Below, piece by piece: positions 18,508-27,105 of a DNA stretch of 64,000 bases. Position 1 is the stretch's first letter. Each line of letters begins with the position of its first letter. The notes under the pieces were generated by a model. That model did no database searches. It saw only the letters and a list, made by a program, of their open reading frames with translations, and was not told the origin of the DNA. A program made the position numbers and the translations under genes. The DNA is from Vreelandella nanhaiensis (GTDB lineage Bacteria; Pseudomonadota; Gammaproteobacteria; Pseudomonadales; Halomonadaceae), in contig NZ_RZHF01000022.1 of assembly GCF_003990185.1 (NCBI RefSeq), positions 98 to 64,097 on the forward strand. Direction: 5' to 3'.

Positions 18508-18534
18508 GATCTTTCCTCTTGTAAAACCTGAATG

Positions 18535-19659
18535 CTATGACTGGCGCCGAACCACGACGCTACCAGCGCTGTAACCTGCGCCGAAAGAACAGATCACGCC
18601 GATATCCCCCTTCTCCAACCCACTGCGGTGCAGATGAAAGGCAATAATGGAACCTGCTGAACTGGTATTAGCGTAGCGGTCCAGAATAATGGGCGCCTGC
18701 GCTTCACTCGGCTCAAAGCCCAGTACCTTGCGTGCGATAAGATCGTTCATATGACGATTTGCCTGATGCAGCCACATTGTCTTGAGATCGCTTCCCGATA
18801 GCTCAAGCGATGCCAGATGCTCCACGATCAGCTTGGCGACCAAGGGACATACTTCCTTGAAAACCCGACGCCCTTCCTGCACAAACAGCTTGTCTATTGC
18901 CAACGGATCACTGTCCGTCACGCGGTTTAAAAAACCGGCGTTATTACGAATGGCATTGGAAAACTGGGTAATCAGGCGCGTGCCTAGAATTTCAAAGCGC
19001 TCATCGCTAACGGCATCTGCACCATTTTCTAATACCACTGCAGTACAAGCATCGCCGAAAATAAAGTGGCTGTCACGGTCTTGAAAATTTAAATGTGCCG
19101 AACAGATCTCGGGATTGACCACCAGCGCGCGTTTAATACGTCCTGCGGCAATAGCATTGGCAGCGGTTTCCAGGGCAAAGGTGGCGGAGCTGCAGGCAAC
19201 GTTCATATCAAACCCGTAGCCGCTCGTGCCCAGCGCCCGCTGCACTTCCACGGCCACCGCCGGGTAAGCCCTTTCCAGGTTCGAACAGGCCACAATCACC
19301 AGGTCAATATCTTCAGCCGCGACCTGGGCATTATCCAACGCCTGACGAGCTGCAGCCGTGGCCATGTCACACTGAATGGAAGGCTCGTCATTTTGCCGCT
19401 GAGGTAGCCGGGGACGCATACGCTCGGGGTCGAGAATCCCTTTAGCGTCTAATACATAACGGCTTTTAATACCAGAGGCTTTTTCGATGAACTCGCTGCT
19501 TGAATGGGCTAATGGCTCACGCTCGCCTCTGGCGATTTCATCTTTATAAAGCACATTCTGGTTATCCACCCACGTATTGAATGCGTCGACCAGCGCCGCA
19601 TTATCAACGGCATGTTCCGGCGTATAAAGCCCCGTGCCGGTTATCACCACATCATTCAT
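18535..19659 (-). CDS. beta-ketoacyl-ACP synthase III family protein (FabH-like)
   Basis: A 374-aa thiolase-fold condensing enzyme. The active-site triad is Cys156 (NVACSSATF), His298 (WLHQANRH) and Asn331 (YANTSSAG). An insertion after residue 30 makes it longer than housekeeping FabH (about 317 aa). This form resembles the Pseudomonas PA3286 type reported to condense medium-chain acyl-CoA from beta-oxidation with malonyl-ACP, feeding fatty acid synthesis; I recognise this from overall pattern, so it is likely rather than certain. The ATG at 19659 follows a GGAGGAG site, which rules out the in-frame codon at 19674. It is the first gene of a probable operon with mlaA, the phosphatase and the STAS gene. 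Confidence 0.88.
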   Translation of the reverse strand: MNDVVITGTGLYTPEHAVDNAALVDAFNTWVDNQNVLYKDEIARGEREPLAHSSSEFIEKASGIKSRYVLDAKGILDPERMRPRLPQRQNDEPSIQCDMATAAARQALDNAQVAAEDIDLVIVACSNLERAYPAVAVEVQRALGTSGYGFDMNVACSSATFALETAANAIAAGRIKRALVVNPEICSAHLNFQDRDSHFIFGDACTAVVLENGADAVSDERFEILGTRLITQFSNAIRNNAGFLNRVTDSDPLAIDKLFVQEGRRVFKEVCPLVAKLIVEHLASLELSGSDLKTMWLHQANRHMNDLIARKVLGFEPSEAQAPIILDRYANTSSAGSIIAFHLHRSGLEKGDIGVICSFGAGYSAGSVVVRRQS

Positions 19660-19763
19660 GCCTATCTCCTCCAAGCGGCTTACTGCCCATTATTCGCTAT
19701 TGGGACCCAGGACCCGGCTTATGGTTACTGTGTGCGTTATTGGATCGTTTTACCAGTCGACAT

Positions 19764-22700
19764 CTAAACGCTAATTATCTCTTGCCAACGTTTTTCAAGG
19801 CGTTTAACCGATACCGGCATCAGCGTGCCCAACTGTTGAGCAAACAGCGATACACGAAGCTCCTGCAACCACCAGCCAAATTCCACCAGCTCGGGGTCTT
19901 CTACGTGGCCGCGTCGTTCGCTTTTACGCCTTGCATCAAAGCGCGCTTCAAGCGCTTGAACGTCATGCATCATCATTTGGTCACGCCCGCGCTCTCGGGC
20001 GGCTTTTTCAAGTCGAATAAGCGCGGCTTCCGTGTAACGGGGATACTCCGTCAGCCATTTCCCGGCATCGCGAATGAAGCCAGGATAAACCAACCGCTGC
20101 ATCTGTGTGCTGATGTCGCTATAGGCCAAAGCAAGCGCAAAGTTGAGCTTGCCTTTAAGTACCTTGCTGACTGCCAGATGCCCTTTTAATGCCGCTTCAA
20201 CTTGTTTTAAAAGTGTCGTGGCATGTTCAATAAGCTCTGCTTTAGTGGTTTCCAGACGCATGGCAAGCTCAGCAGACGAACGCGGCAGCGGATGCTGGGC
20301 CGCTACCTGGGTAAATACGGCCAGCAGCAGGTCATCTACCAGCTCCTGCTTGCTACCTACCTTGGCAAACAGCAGTGCGCACTTCTCCACCCCAGGCAAG
20401 CGCTTGATCAGCTTCACCTGGTCCGGCTGTTTGGCGATAGCCAGGCGGGCAACGCCCTCCTGGTGCGCCGCCAAGGCTTTCGCAGGATGATCAAACAGCG
20501 CTACCTTGAACTCATTGGCATCAGCCACCAGGGCCGGATACGCCTCGACACGAATCCCAGCCTGGGTAGTCACACGAGATTCCGGCAGCGGCTCATCAGG
20601 CAAGCCTTCAAGCGCCGGCGCCTGGCTTGCCTGCTCGGCCAATGCCTGGGCGCCGGCGCTGGCGGCGGCTTCAAAGCGTTTTTCAAGGGCTCTTACATCA
20701 CGCCCTTGACCAAGTAGTTTTCCAGCATGGTCAACCACACGAACGTTCATTGTCAGATGCGGTTCAAGCAAATCCAGTCGCCAATCATCGGGGTGTACCC
20801 GCGTGCCGGTTCGTCGGCGAATGAACTCGCCAAGCGCTTCGGTTAACGGCCGCTGGTCAGGTACCAACGTTTCCAGCGCAGCGTCCACCCAGTCGGGGAT
20901 GGGGACCACCTGACGACGAATGCTTTTAGGCAACGATTTTAATAGCGCAATACACTTTTCTCGTAAAAGCCCTGGCACCACCCATTCCAGGGCATGCACC
21001 GGCAGTTGTGACAGCATGGCCGCTGGCACGGTCAGTGTCACGCCATCATCTTCCGCGTTGGGATCAAAATGATAGCTCACCGGATACGCGACGCCAGCAA
21101 GCGTGAGATGGTCAGGATATTGAGCCTGGGTAACGTCGGCGGCATCGCGTGCTTTGAGCGCTTCAATATCGAAGTGCAAAAGCGTGGGCGTTTGACGCTC
21201 CGCCAGTTTGCGCCAGTGCTCGAAACCTTTGCCGTTGACAATATCGTGAGGAACCCGCTCATCGTAAAACGCATACAGGGTTTCTTCATCGACCAGAATA
21301 TCGCGCCGACGGGCACGATCTTCCAAGGCCTCGACTTCATCAATCAGCGCACGGTTATGGGCGAAGAAAGTGCCCTGAGTCGTAAATTCGCCCTCCACCA
21401 GAGCGCGGCGAATAAACAGCTCGCGTGACTCCTCCGGGGCAATCGGTCCGTAGTGCACGCGGCGACGCGCGACAATGGGTAGCCCAAACAGCGTCACCTG
21501 TTCAAAAGCCACTACTTGCGCACGCTTTTGCTCCCAGTGGGGTTCGCTATAGCTACGTTTAACCAGATGCTGGGCCTGGGGTTCTATCCATTGCGGGTCG
21601 ATCTTGGCCACAGTGCGCGCATAAAGTTTGGTGGTCTCGATCAGCTCAAACGCCATGATCCACTTGGGGGATTTCTTGGCAAGCCCCGAGCCTGGGTGAA
21701 TCATGAACTTGCGATTGCGCGCGCCCAGATACTCGCGGTTTTCCAGCAGCGTGCCAAGGTTGGATAACAATCCTGAAAGCAGCGCCTGATGTAACTTTCC
21801 AGAGATTTTGCGCCGCGCTTGGCGCGCTTGTTCCTCGCTCTGCTCATCATCTTTCGGCAGCGGCGCAGGAACTTCTATGTCCATTTCACGTAGCAACTGT
21901 CTGAGCTGACGGAAGGTATCGTGCCACTCGCGCATGCGCAGGTAGTTAATATAGTGCTCGCGGCACCAGCGGCGCAGCTGGTTGCCCGATAGCACTTCAC
22001 GGGCATTCTCGATGCCGTGCCACAAATTGAGTAACGCAACAAAATCAGAATCGGGGTCATGCCAGCGCTGGTGCGCCTGATCGGCAGCCTGGCGTTTATC
22101 CGCCGGACGGTCACGCGGGTCCTGAATGGCAAGTGCTGAAACCACTACCAGTACATCACGCAGGCTACCGCGCTCGGCACCGGCCAGTACCATGCGCGCC
22201 AAACGCGGGTCAATGGGCAGCTTGGCCAGCTTGCGGCCAAGCGGGCTCAGGCGATGACTTTCATCCACCGCCCCCAGTTCAAACAGCAGCCGGAAGCCAT
22301 CTTTTACAAACCGGCTGTCCGGCGGATCGACAAACGGAAACGCATCGATATCGCCAAGCTTGAGCGCCAGCATGGAGAGGATGACCGACGCCAAGTTGGT
22401 GCGCTGAATTTCGGGGTCGGTAAATCCAGGCCGGGAAAGAAAGTCCTCTTCATCATAAAGGCGAATACAGACGCCTTCCGCCACCCGGCCACAACGCCCC
22501 TTACGCTGGTTGGCGCTCGCCTGGCTAACCGGCTCGATAGGCAGACGCTGAATCTTGGCCCGGTAACTGTAACGGCTGATACGCACCAGGCCTGGGTCAA
22601 TCACATAGCGAATGCCCGGTACCGTCAGCGAGGTTTCCGCAACGTTAGTGGCCAGCACAATACGCCGACCGCGATGGGCAGTGAATACCCGGTTCTGCTC

Positions 22701-23768
22701 CTCATTGGAGAGTCGCGCGTAAAGCGGCAGAATTTCCGTGCCCTTCAAGTCCGCCCGGCGCAGGGTATCGGCCGTTTCCCGAATCTCGCGCTCGCCGGGT
22801 AGAAACACCAGCACGTCACGCGGGCCATGCAGCCAGCCCTTTTCACGCTCGATGGTTTCGATCTCGTGAACCGCATGCAGGATCCCCTCTTGTAGCGTGC
22901 GGTCCTCTTCGTCGTCTTCATCACGCACCAGGGGGCGATAGTGCACCTCCACCGGATACGTGCGCCCTGACACCTCTACAACCGGGGCGGGCGCACCTGG
23001 CATACCAAAATGCGCAGCAAAGCGCTCAACATCAATCGTCGCCGACGTGATAATGACTTTGAGATCAGGGCGCTGAGGCAGCAGCCGCTTAAGGTAGCCC
23101 AGCAGAAAGTCAATATTCAGGCTGCGCTCGTGTGCCTCATCAATAATGATCGTGTCATAGCGCAGCAGCAAAGGATCGTGCTGGGTTTCAGCAAGTAAAA
23201 TCCCATCGGTCATCAACTTGACCAGCGTGGTAGGGCTGCTCTGGTCAGTAAAACGCACCTGATAGCCCACCTGATCACCCAGCGGCACTTCAAGCTCTTC
23301 GGCCAACCGCGAAGCCACACTGCGCGCGGCAAGCCGGCGGGGCTGAGTATGGCCAATGAGGCCTTTTCTTCCTCGGCCCAGCTCCAGGCACATCTTGGGT
23401 AGCTGGGTAGTTTTCCCCGAACCGGTTTCGCCGGCAATCACCACCACTTGATGATCACGAATGGCAGCAAGAATGTCTTCCCGGCGTTCGACCACCGGCA
23501 GCTCAGCTGGGTAGTTGAACGTGACCTTCAGCGCTTCACGCTGATTGAACACCTGTTGAGCCCGCTGGATCTCGCGCTGCACCTCGTTGACACCATGATC
23601 AATAGGCTTTGCATCGCGCACGCGCCGCGCAAGCCCTGCTACACGCCGCTCCAACCTTTGAGCGTCGCGCAGCATGACATTGCCCAATGCTTCTTTTAGG
23701 GAAGCAAGGCGTTGGCGGTCGTTGAGATCAGAAGGCGTATCAGTGGTCACGTTAGGCTCGGTTTCCAT
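19764..23768 (-). CDS. hrpA: ATP-dependent RNA helicase HrpA
   Basis: A 1334-aa DEAH-box helicase, matching the roughly 1300 aa of E. coli HrpA. Walker A GETGSGKT is at 113-120 and the DEAH box at 210-213, followed by SAT and the motif VI region (QRKGRCGR). The helicase core is followed by the ratchet/OB domains and a long HrpA-specific C-terminal half. In E. coli HrpA acts on mRNA and rescues stalled ribosomes. No clear ribosome site precedes the ATG. It stands alone on the minus strand, 89 bp upstream of the FabH-like gene. Confidence 0.96.
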   Translation of the reverse strand: METEPNVTTDTPSDLNDRQRLASLKEALGNVMLRDAQRLERRVAGLARRVRDAKPIDHGVNEVQREIQRAQQVFNQREALKVTFNYPAELPVVERREDILAAIRDHQVVVIAGETGSGKTTQLPKMCLELGRGRKGLIGHTQPRRLAARSVASRLAEELEVPLGDQVGYQVRFTDQSSPTTLVKLMTDGILLAETQHDPLLLRYDTIIIDEAHERSLNIDFLLGYLKRLLPQRPDLKVIITSATIDVERFAAHFGMPGAPAPVVEVSGRTYPVEVHYRPLVRDEDDEEDRTLQEGILHAVHEIETIEREKGWLHGPRDVLVFLPGEREIRETADTLRRADLKGTEILPLYARLSNEEQNRVFTAHRGRRIVLATNVAETSLTVPGIRYVIDPGLVRISRYSYRAKIQRLPIEPVSQASANQRKGRCGRVAEGVCIRLYDEEDFLSRPGFTDPEIQRTNLASVILSMLALKLGDIDAFPFVDPPDSRFVKDGFRLLFELGAVDESHRLSPLGRKLAKLPIDPRLARMVLAGAERGSLRDVLVVVSALAIQDPRDRPADKRQAADQAHQRWHDPDSDFVALLNLWHGIENAREVLSGNQLRRWCREHYINYLRMREWHDTFRQLRQLLREMDIEVPAPLPKDDEQSEEQARQARRKISGKLHQALLSGLLSNLGTLLENREYLGARNRKFMIHPGSGLAKKSPKWIMAFELIETTKLYARTVAKIDPQWIEPQAQHLVKRSYSEPHWEQKRAQVVAFEQVTLFGLPIVARRRVHYGPIAPEESRELFIRRALVEGEFTTQGTFFAHNRALIDEVEALEDRARRRDILVDEETLYAFYDERVPHDIVNGKGFEHWRKLAERQTPTLLHFDIEALKARDAADVTQAQYPDHLTLAGVAYPVSYHFDPNAEDDGVTLTVPAAMLSQLPVHALEWVVPGLLREKCIALLKSLPKSIRRQVVPIPDWVDAALETLVPDQRPLTEALGEFIRRRTGTRVHPDDWRLDLLEPHLTMNVRVVDHAGKLLGQGRDVRALEKRFEAAASAGAQALAEQASQAPALEGLPDEPLPESRVTTQAGIRVEAYPALVADANEFKVALFDHPAKALAAHQEGVARLAIAKQPDQVKLIKRLPGVEKCALLFAKVGSKQELVDDLLLAVFTQVAAQHPLPRSSAELAMRLETTKAELIEHATTLLKQVEAALKGHLAVSKVLKGKLNFALALAYSDISTQMQRLVYPGFIRDAGKWLTEYPRYTEAALIRLEKAARERGRDQMMMHDVQALEARFDARRKSERRGHVEDPELVEFGWWLQELRVSLFAQQLGTLMPVSVKRLEKRWQEIISV

Positions 23769-23820
23769 TGGTTATTTAAAAAAGCAGGGATGCCAATCGC
23801 AGAACAGCAGACCCCATAAA

Positions 23821-23851
23821 TATTCGGCCCGCTACGTGAGCGGGCCGAATA
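23821..23851 (-). terminator. hairpin downstream of fadD
   Basis: Perfect 13-bp arms TATTCGGCCCGCT and AGCGGGCCGAATA enclose a 5-nt loop, about 45 bp past the fadD stop codon. The bases after it on the minus strand are TTTAT. It also lies just upstream of hrpA. Confidence 0.7.
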
Positions 23852-23896
23852 TTATAACGCTTTCATTAACGCGACGCCTAACCAGCGATGAGCTCG

Positions 23897-25579
23897 CTAG
23901 ACATGGCTATCCTGTGAGGGCCTTTTCTCATCACGCAGTTCGCGGCGTAAAACCTTGCCCACGTTGGTTTTGGGCAGCTCATCGCGAAACTCGATGTACT
24001 TGGGCACCTTGTAACCGGTCAGCTCTTTCTTGCACCAGCTGCGCAGAGTTTCAGCATCCAGTTGACTGTTTTTGGAAACAACAAACAGCTTGATGACCTC
24101 GCCTGCATCTTCATCGGGCACACCCACCACCGCAGCCTCGATGATATCCGGGTGCGCCGCTACCACATCTTCGACTTCATTGGGATAAACGTTGAAGCCC
24201 GAGACCAGGATCATATCCTTCTTGCGATCGACGATACGGATATAGCCATCTTCCTGGAGCACAGCGATATCACCGGTATGAAACCAGCCTTCGCTATCGA
24301 TGGAGTTACGCGTCTCATCGTCACGCTGCCAGTAGCCTTTCATCACCTGAGGGCCTTGCACACACATCTCGCCCGGCTCCCCCAGGGCCACGTCATTACC
24401 ATCGGCATCGACCACTTTAACAGCCGTGCCCGCCACCGGCTTGCCAATCGTGCCCAGCTGGATGGCATCGGTCGGGTTAAAGCTCACAATGGGGGACGTT
24501 TCCGTTAACCCATAGCCTTCGGCAATCGGGCAGCCGGTGGTCTGCTCCCAGCGCTGGGCAGCCGCCTTGGTAAGCGCCATACCGCCTGAAATGGTGAGTT
24601 TGAGACAGGAAAAATCAAGCTGCTTGAAATCATCGCGATTACATAGCGCATTGAATAGGGTATTCAGGCCTATGAATGCGGTAAATTTTACCTTTTTAAG
24701 CTCCTTGATAAAGCTATTCAGGTCACGTGGGTTGGTAATCAGCAGCGAGTGGTTTCCCGACTCCATCAAGAACAGACAGTTAACCGTAAACGTATAAATG
24801 TGATAAACCGGTAGCGGGGCCACCACTACCTCCTGGCCCTCTTTGAGGTGTGTTCCAATCGCCACGCGCGCTTGCAGCATATTGGCGATTAGATTGCAGT
24901 GCGTCAGCATGGCTCCTTTGGGCATACCCGTGGTACCGCCGGTGTACTGAAGCGCAGCTAAATCATCCTGACGGCGCCTGACCTCGGAGTGCGTCATAGA
25001 GGCACCCTTCTTCATTGCCTCAACAAAGCTTACTGCCCCAGGCAGCGAGTAGTCGGGCACCATCTTTTTCACGTGCTTGACCACAGCGTTAATTAGCCAT
25101 CGCTTGGGTAGCCCATGCAGATCGCCAAGCTCGGTTACCAGCACGTGCTGGATATCGGTTTTGCCCAGTACGTTTTCCAGCTTTTTGGCCATGTTAGCCA
25201 AAATCAGAATGGCCTTGGCACCTGAATCCTTGAACTGGTGGGTCATTTCCCGCTCGGTATAAAGCGGGTTGGTATTAACGACCACCAGGCCTGCGCGCAG
25301 GGCGCCAAACACAGCGACCGGAAACTGCAAAACGTTAGGCAGTTGAATGGCTATGCGATCTCCGGGCTGAAGATCGGTTTCATGCTGTAACCAGGCTGCA
25401 AAATCGGCTGAAAGGCGATCCAGGTCGGCAAAGGTAAGGGTTTTGCCCATACAGCTAAAAGCGGGTCTCTCCTTATATCGAGTGACGGCGCTATGAAAAA
25501 CTTCTGTGACCGCCTCATACTGGTCCAGTCCTTCAAGCGCCGGGCCGCGTAGAATAGAAGCTGTGGCGTGTTCGCTCAT
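23897..25579 (-). CDS. fadD: long-chain fatty acid-CoA ligase FadD
   Basis: Activates long-chain fatty acids to acyl-CoA at the inner membrane, the entry step of beta-oxidation. It is 560 aa, as in E. coli. The ATP-binding motif YTGGTTGMPKG is at about 212-222, GYGLTETSP follows in the core, and the fatty-acyl signature region (DGWFHTGDIAVL, DRKKDMILVSGFNVYP) is intact, with the C-terminal lysine in NVGKVLRR. The ATG at 25579 is preceded by GGAG at a good distance, so the in-frame TTG two codons earlier is not used. An inverted repeat of PsrA type is centred 113 bp upstream. Confidence 0.96.
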   Translation of the reverse strand: MSEHATASILRGPALEGLDQYEAVTEVFHSAVTRYKERPAFSCMGKTLTFADLDRLSADFAAWLQHETDLQPGDRIAIQLPNVLQFPVAVFGALRAGLVVVNTNPLYTEREMTHQFKDSGAKAILILANMAKKLENVLGKTDIQHVLVTELGDLHGLPKRWLINAVVKHVKKMVPDYSLPGAVSFVEAMKKGASMTHSEVRRRQDDLAALQYTGGTTGMPKGAMLTHCNLIANMLQARVAIGTHLKEGQEVVVAPLPVYHIYTFTVNCLFLMESGNHSLLITNPRDLNSFIKELKKVKFTAFIGLNTLFNALCNRDDFKQLDFSCLKLTISGGMALTKAAAQRWEQTTGCPIAEGYGLTETSPIVSFNPTDAIQLGTIGKPVAGTAVKVVDADGNDVALGEPGEMCVQGPQVMKGYWQRDDETRNSIDSEGWFHTGDIAVLQEDGYIRIVDRKKDMILVSGFNVYPNEVEDVVAAHPDIIEAAVVGVPDEDAGEVIKLFVVSKNSQLDAETLRSWCKKELTGYKVPKYIEFRDELPKTNVGKVLRRELRDEKRPSQDSHV

Positions 25580-25683
25580 GGGCAATCTCCGCTATCCATG
25601 TCGATGATATTACCGACCTTGTTATTGTCGCGAGGCAAGAGAACCAACGATATACGACACATCACGTGCTGTAAAACGATCGA

Positions 25684-25701
25684 TTGAAACTTGTGTTTCA
25701 A
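25684..25701. promoter_or_regulatory. inverted repeat, candidate PsrA-type operator of fadD
   Basis: Perfect 7-bp arms TTGAAAC and GTTTCAA are separated by TTGT. The core GAAAC-N4-GTTTC fits the published PsrA consensus and has the same geometry as the palindrome upstream of the acyl-CoA dehydrogenase at 2082-2103. Confidence 0.6.
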
Positions 25702-25784
25702 CTTTAGGCCATAGCCGTTTTTAGCACATACCCCGGTTCACTCTACTTAACCTCCTACTATTCATAATGTAGCGACTCTCAGCC

Positions 25785-26564
25785 TTATGGACAGTAACGC
25801 GCCTGAATTTCTCCAGCACACCAGACGATAAGCTCTCCTGGCACCATCGTGTACCACGCCTCGTTATGGGTTAGCGGCTCGGTGGCGATAACCGATACCA
25901 CATCGTCAGGCGTGGTGTGCTCGGCAAAATTAACCGTTATTTCTGCATCAGAAAGCTCGGCGTCACCAAACGGCGCACGCCGGGTAATATGGGCAAGCTT
26001 TGTCGAACAGTAGGTATACAGATACTGGCCATCCGACAACAGCAGGTTGAATACCCCCAATGCGCGTAGGCTTTCACAAAGAGCATGAAGCTTCGTCCAA
26101 AGCGCGTCCGGCGCTTCAGGTGGCACGGGAAACGCCTGGCGAAGCTCATCCATTAGCCAGCAAAATGCGTGCTCGCTGTCGGTGTTACCCACCGGCGTAT
26201 ATACCCCAAGGGGCAGACTCTTCCAATCACTGAGCTGGCCGTTATGTGCATAGCACCAAGGTCGCCCCCACATCTCCCGAGTAAAGGGATGTGTATTGGC
26301 CAGACGCACACCGCCAACGTTTGCCTGGCGAATATGGCTGATCACCACATTGGACTTAATCGGGTAGTCGCATATCAGCCGAGCAATAGGCGAATCAACC
26401 GAGGGATGCGGGTCGCGAAATTCACGGTAGCCGCCCTCTTCGTAAAAGGCGATTCCCCAACCATCGCGGTGTGGGCCGGTACCACCCCCGCGATGTAAAA
26501 AACCTGAAAAGCTAAAGCAGATATCGGTCGGGACATTGGCACTCATACCGAGCAATTCACACAT
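25785..26564 (-). CDS. class II glutamine amidotransferase (YafJ-like)
   Basis: A 259-aa stand-alone Ntn-type glutamine amidotransferase. Starting at ATG 26564 puts Cys2 (MCELLGM) at the processed N-terminus, which is required for catalysis, so I prefer it over the GTG at 26573. Conserved segments HRGGGTGPHRDGWG, HIRQANVGG and AHNGQL match the glutaminase fold of the YafJ/GATase-6-like group. The acceptor reaction of this group is not established. It lies alone, upstream of fadD on the same strand but separated by the fadD control region. Confidence 0.88.
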   Translation of the reverse strand: MCELLGMSANVPTDICFSFSGFLHRGGGTGPHRDGWGIAFYEEGGYREFRDPHPSVDSPIARLICDYPIKSNVVISHIRQANVGGVRLANTHPFTREMWGRPWCYAHNGQLSDWKSLPLGVYTPVGNTDSEHAFCWLMDELRQAFPVPPEAPDALWTKLHALCESLRALGVFNLLLSDGQYLYTYCSTKLAHITRRAPFGDAELSDAEITVNFAEHTTPDDVVSVIATEPLTHNEAWYTMVPGELIVWCAGEIQARYCP

Positions 26565-26617
26565 ACTGTTCACACATGCAAGTCACCCATAGCAACGCCC
26601 CTTTTCGATTCTAACCA

Positions 26618-27043
26618 TTAATTGATAATCGGTTCACGGCGGCGTGTCGGCTGCGGATCCTCTTCAACCTCTTTCGCGCGTTTAGCTGGCGGTGCACTTA
26701 TCGGCCGACGCCACCACCACAACGCAACGCCAATCACAGTACCAATCGCGATACCCGCCACCAAGCACAGCAGGCTAGCGCGCAAGGCATTAACGTCATG
26801 TTCAAGAAAGCCTACGGCGGCAACCATCGCCGCCGGTGCCCATCCGGTATAGAATTCACCTTCTTCTATCAGGGGCAGGCGGAACATAGCAGGTGCCCAC
26901 ATAGCGCCCGCCATTCCCCAGGTCACGACCAGGCGTGGCAACCGCGGTAGAAACGTTAGTCCAAAATAGATAGCTACCACTACTAGCAGTGAAATACCGT
27001 AATAAGTTAGCCACAGCAGTGACATTGAATTTGCAAACAGCAT
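26618..27043 (-). CDS. small membrane protein of unknown function
   Basis: About 141 aa, not recognised. Three hydrophobic segments are visible: residues about 10-30, 40-58 (ending before a charged patch) and a C-terminal one around 95-113 (LLCLVAGIAIGTVIGVALWWW). The last 28 residues are a charged cytoplasmic-type tail rich in Arg, Lys, Glu and Pro. ATG 27043 has GAGAGG four bases upstream; an ATG four codons earlier is an alternative. It is divergent from ptrB with about 60 bp between the starts. Confidence 0.7.
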   Translation of the reverse strand: MLFANSMSLLWLTYYGISLLVVVAIYFGLTFLPRLPRLVVTWGMAGAMWAPAMFRLPLIEEGEFYTGWAPAAMVAAVGFLEHDVNALRASLLCLVAGIAIGTVIGVALWWWRRPISAPPAKRAKEVEEDPQPTRRREPIIN

Positions 27044-27105
27044 AATACCTCTCATGTGGGTCTAAGCACCCGACGTTGATTTCCCGTTATGGTACCTATC
27101 AATTT

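Noticed and set aside
19581..20189. 202-codon plus-strand open frame
   Set aside because: It is antisense to the start of the FabH-like gene and the end of hrpA, both well supported by family motifs.
22254..22802. 182-codon plus-strand open frame
   Set aside because: It lies wholly antisense to the conserved helicase core of hrpA.
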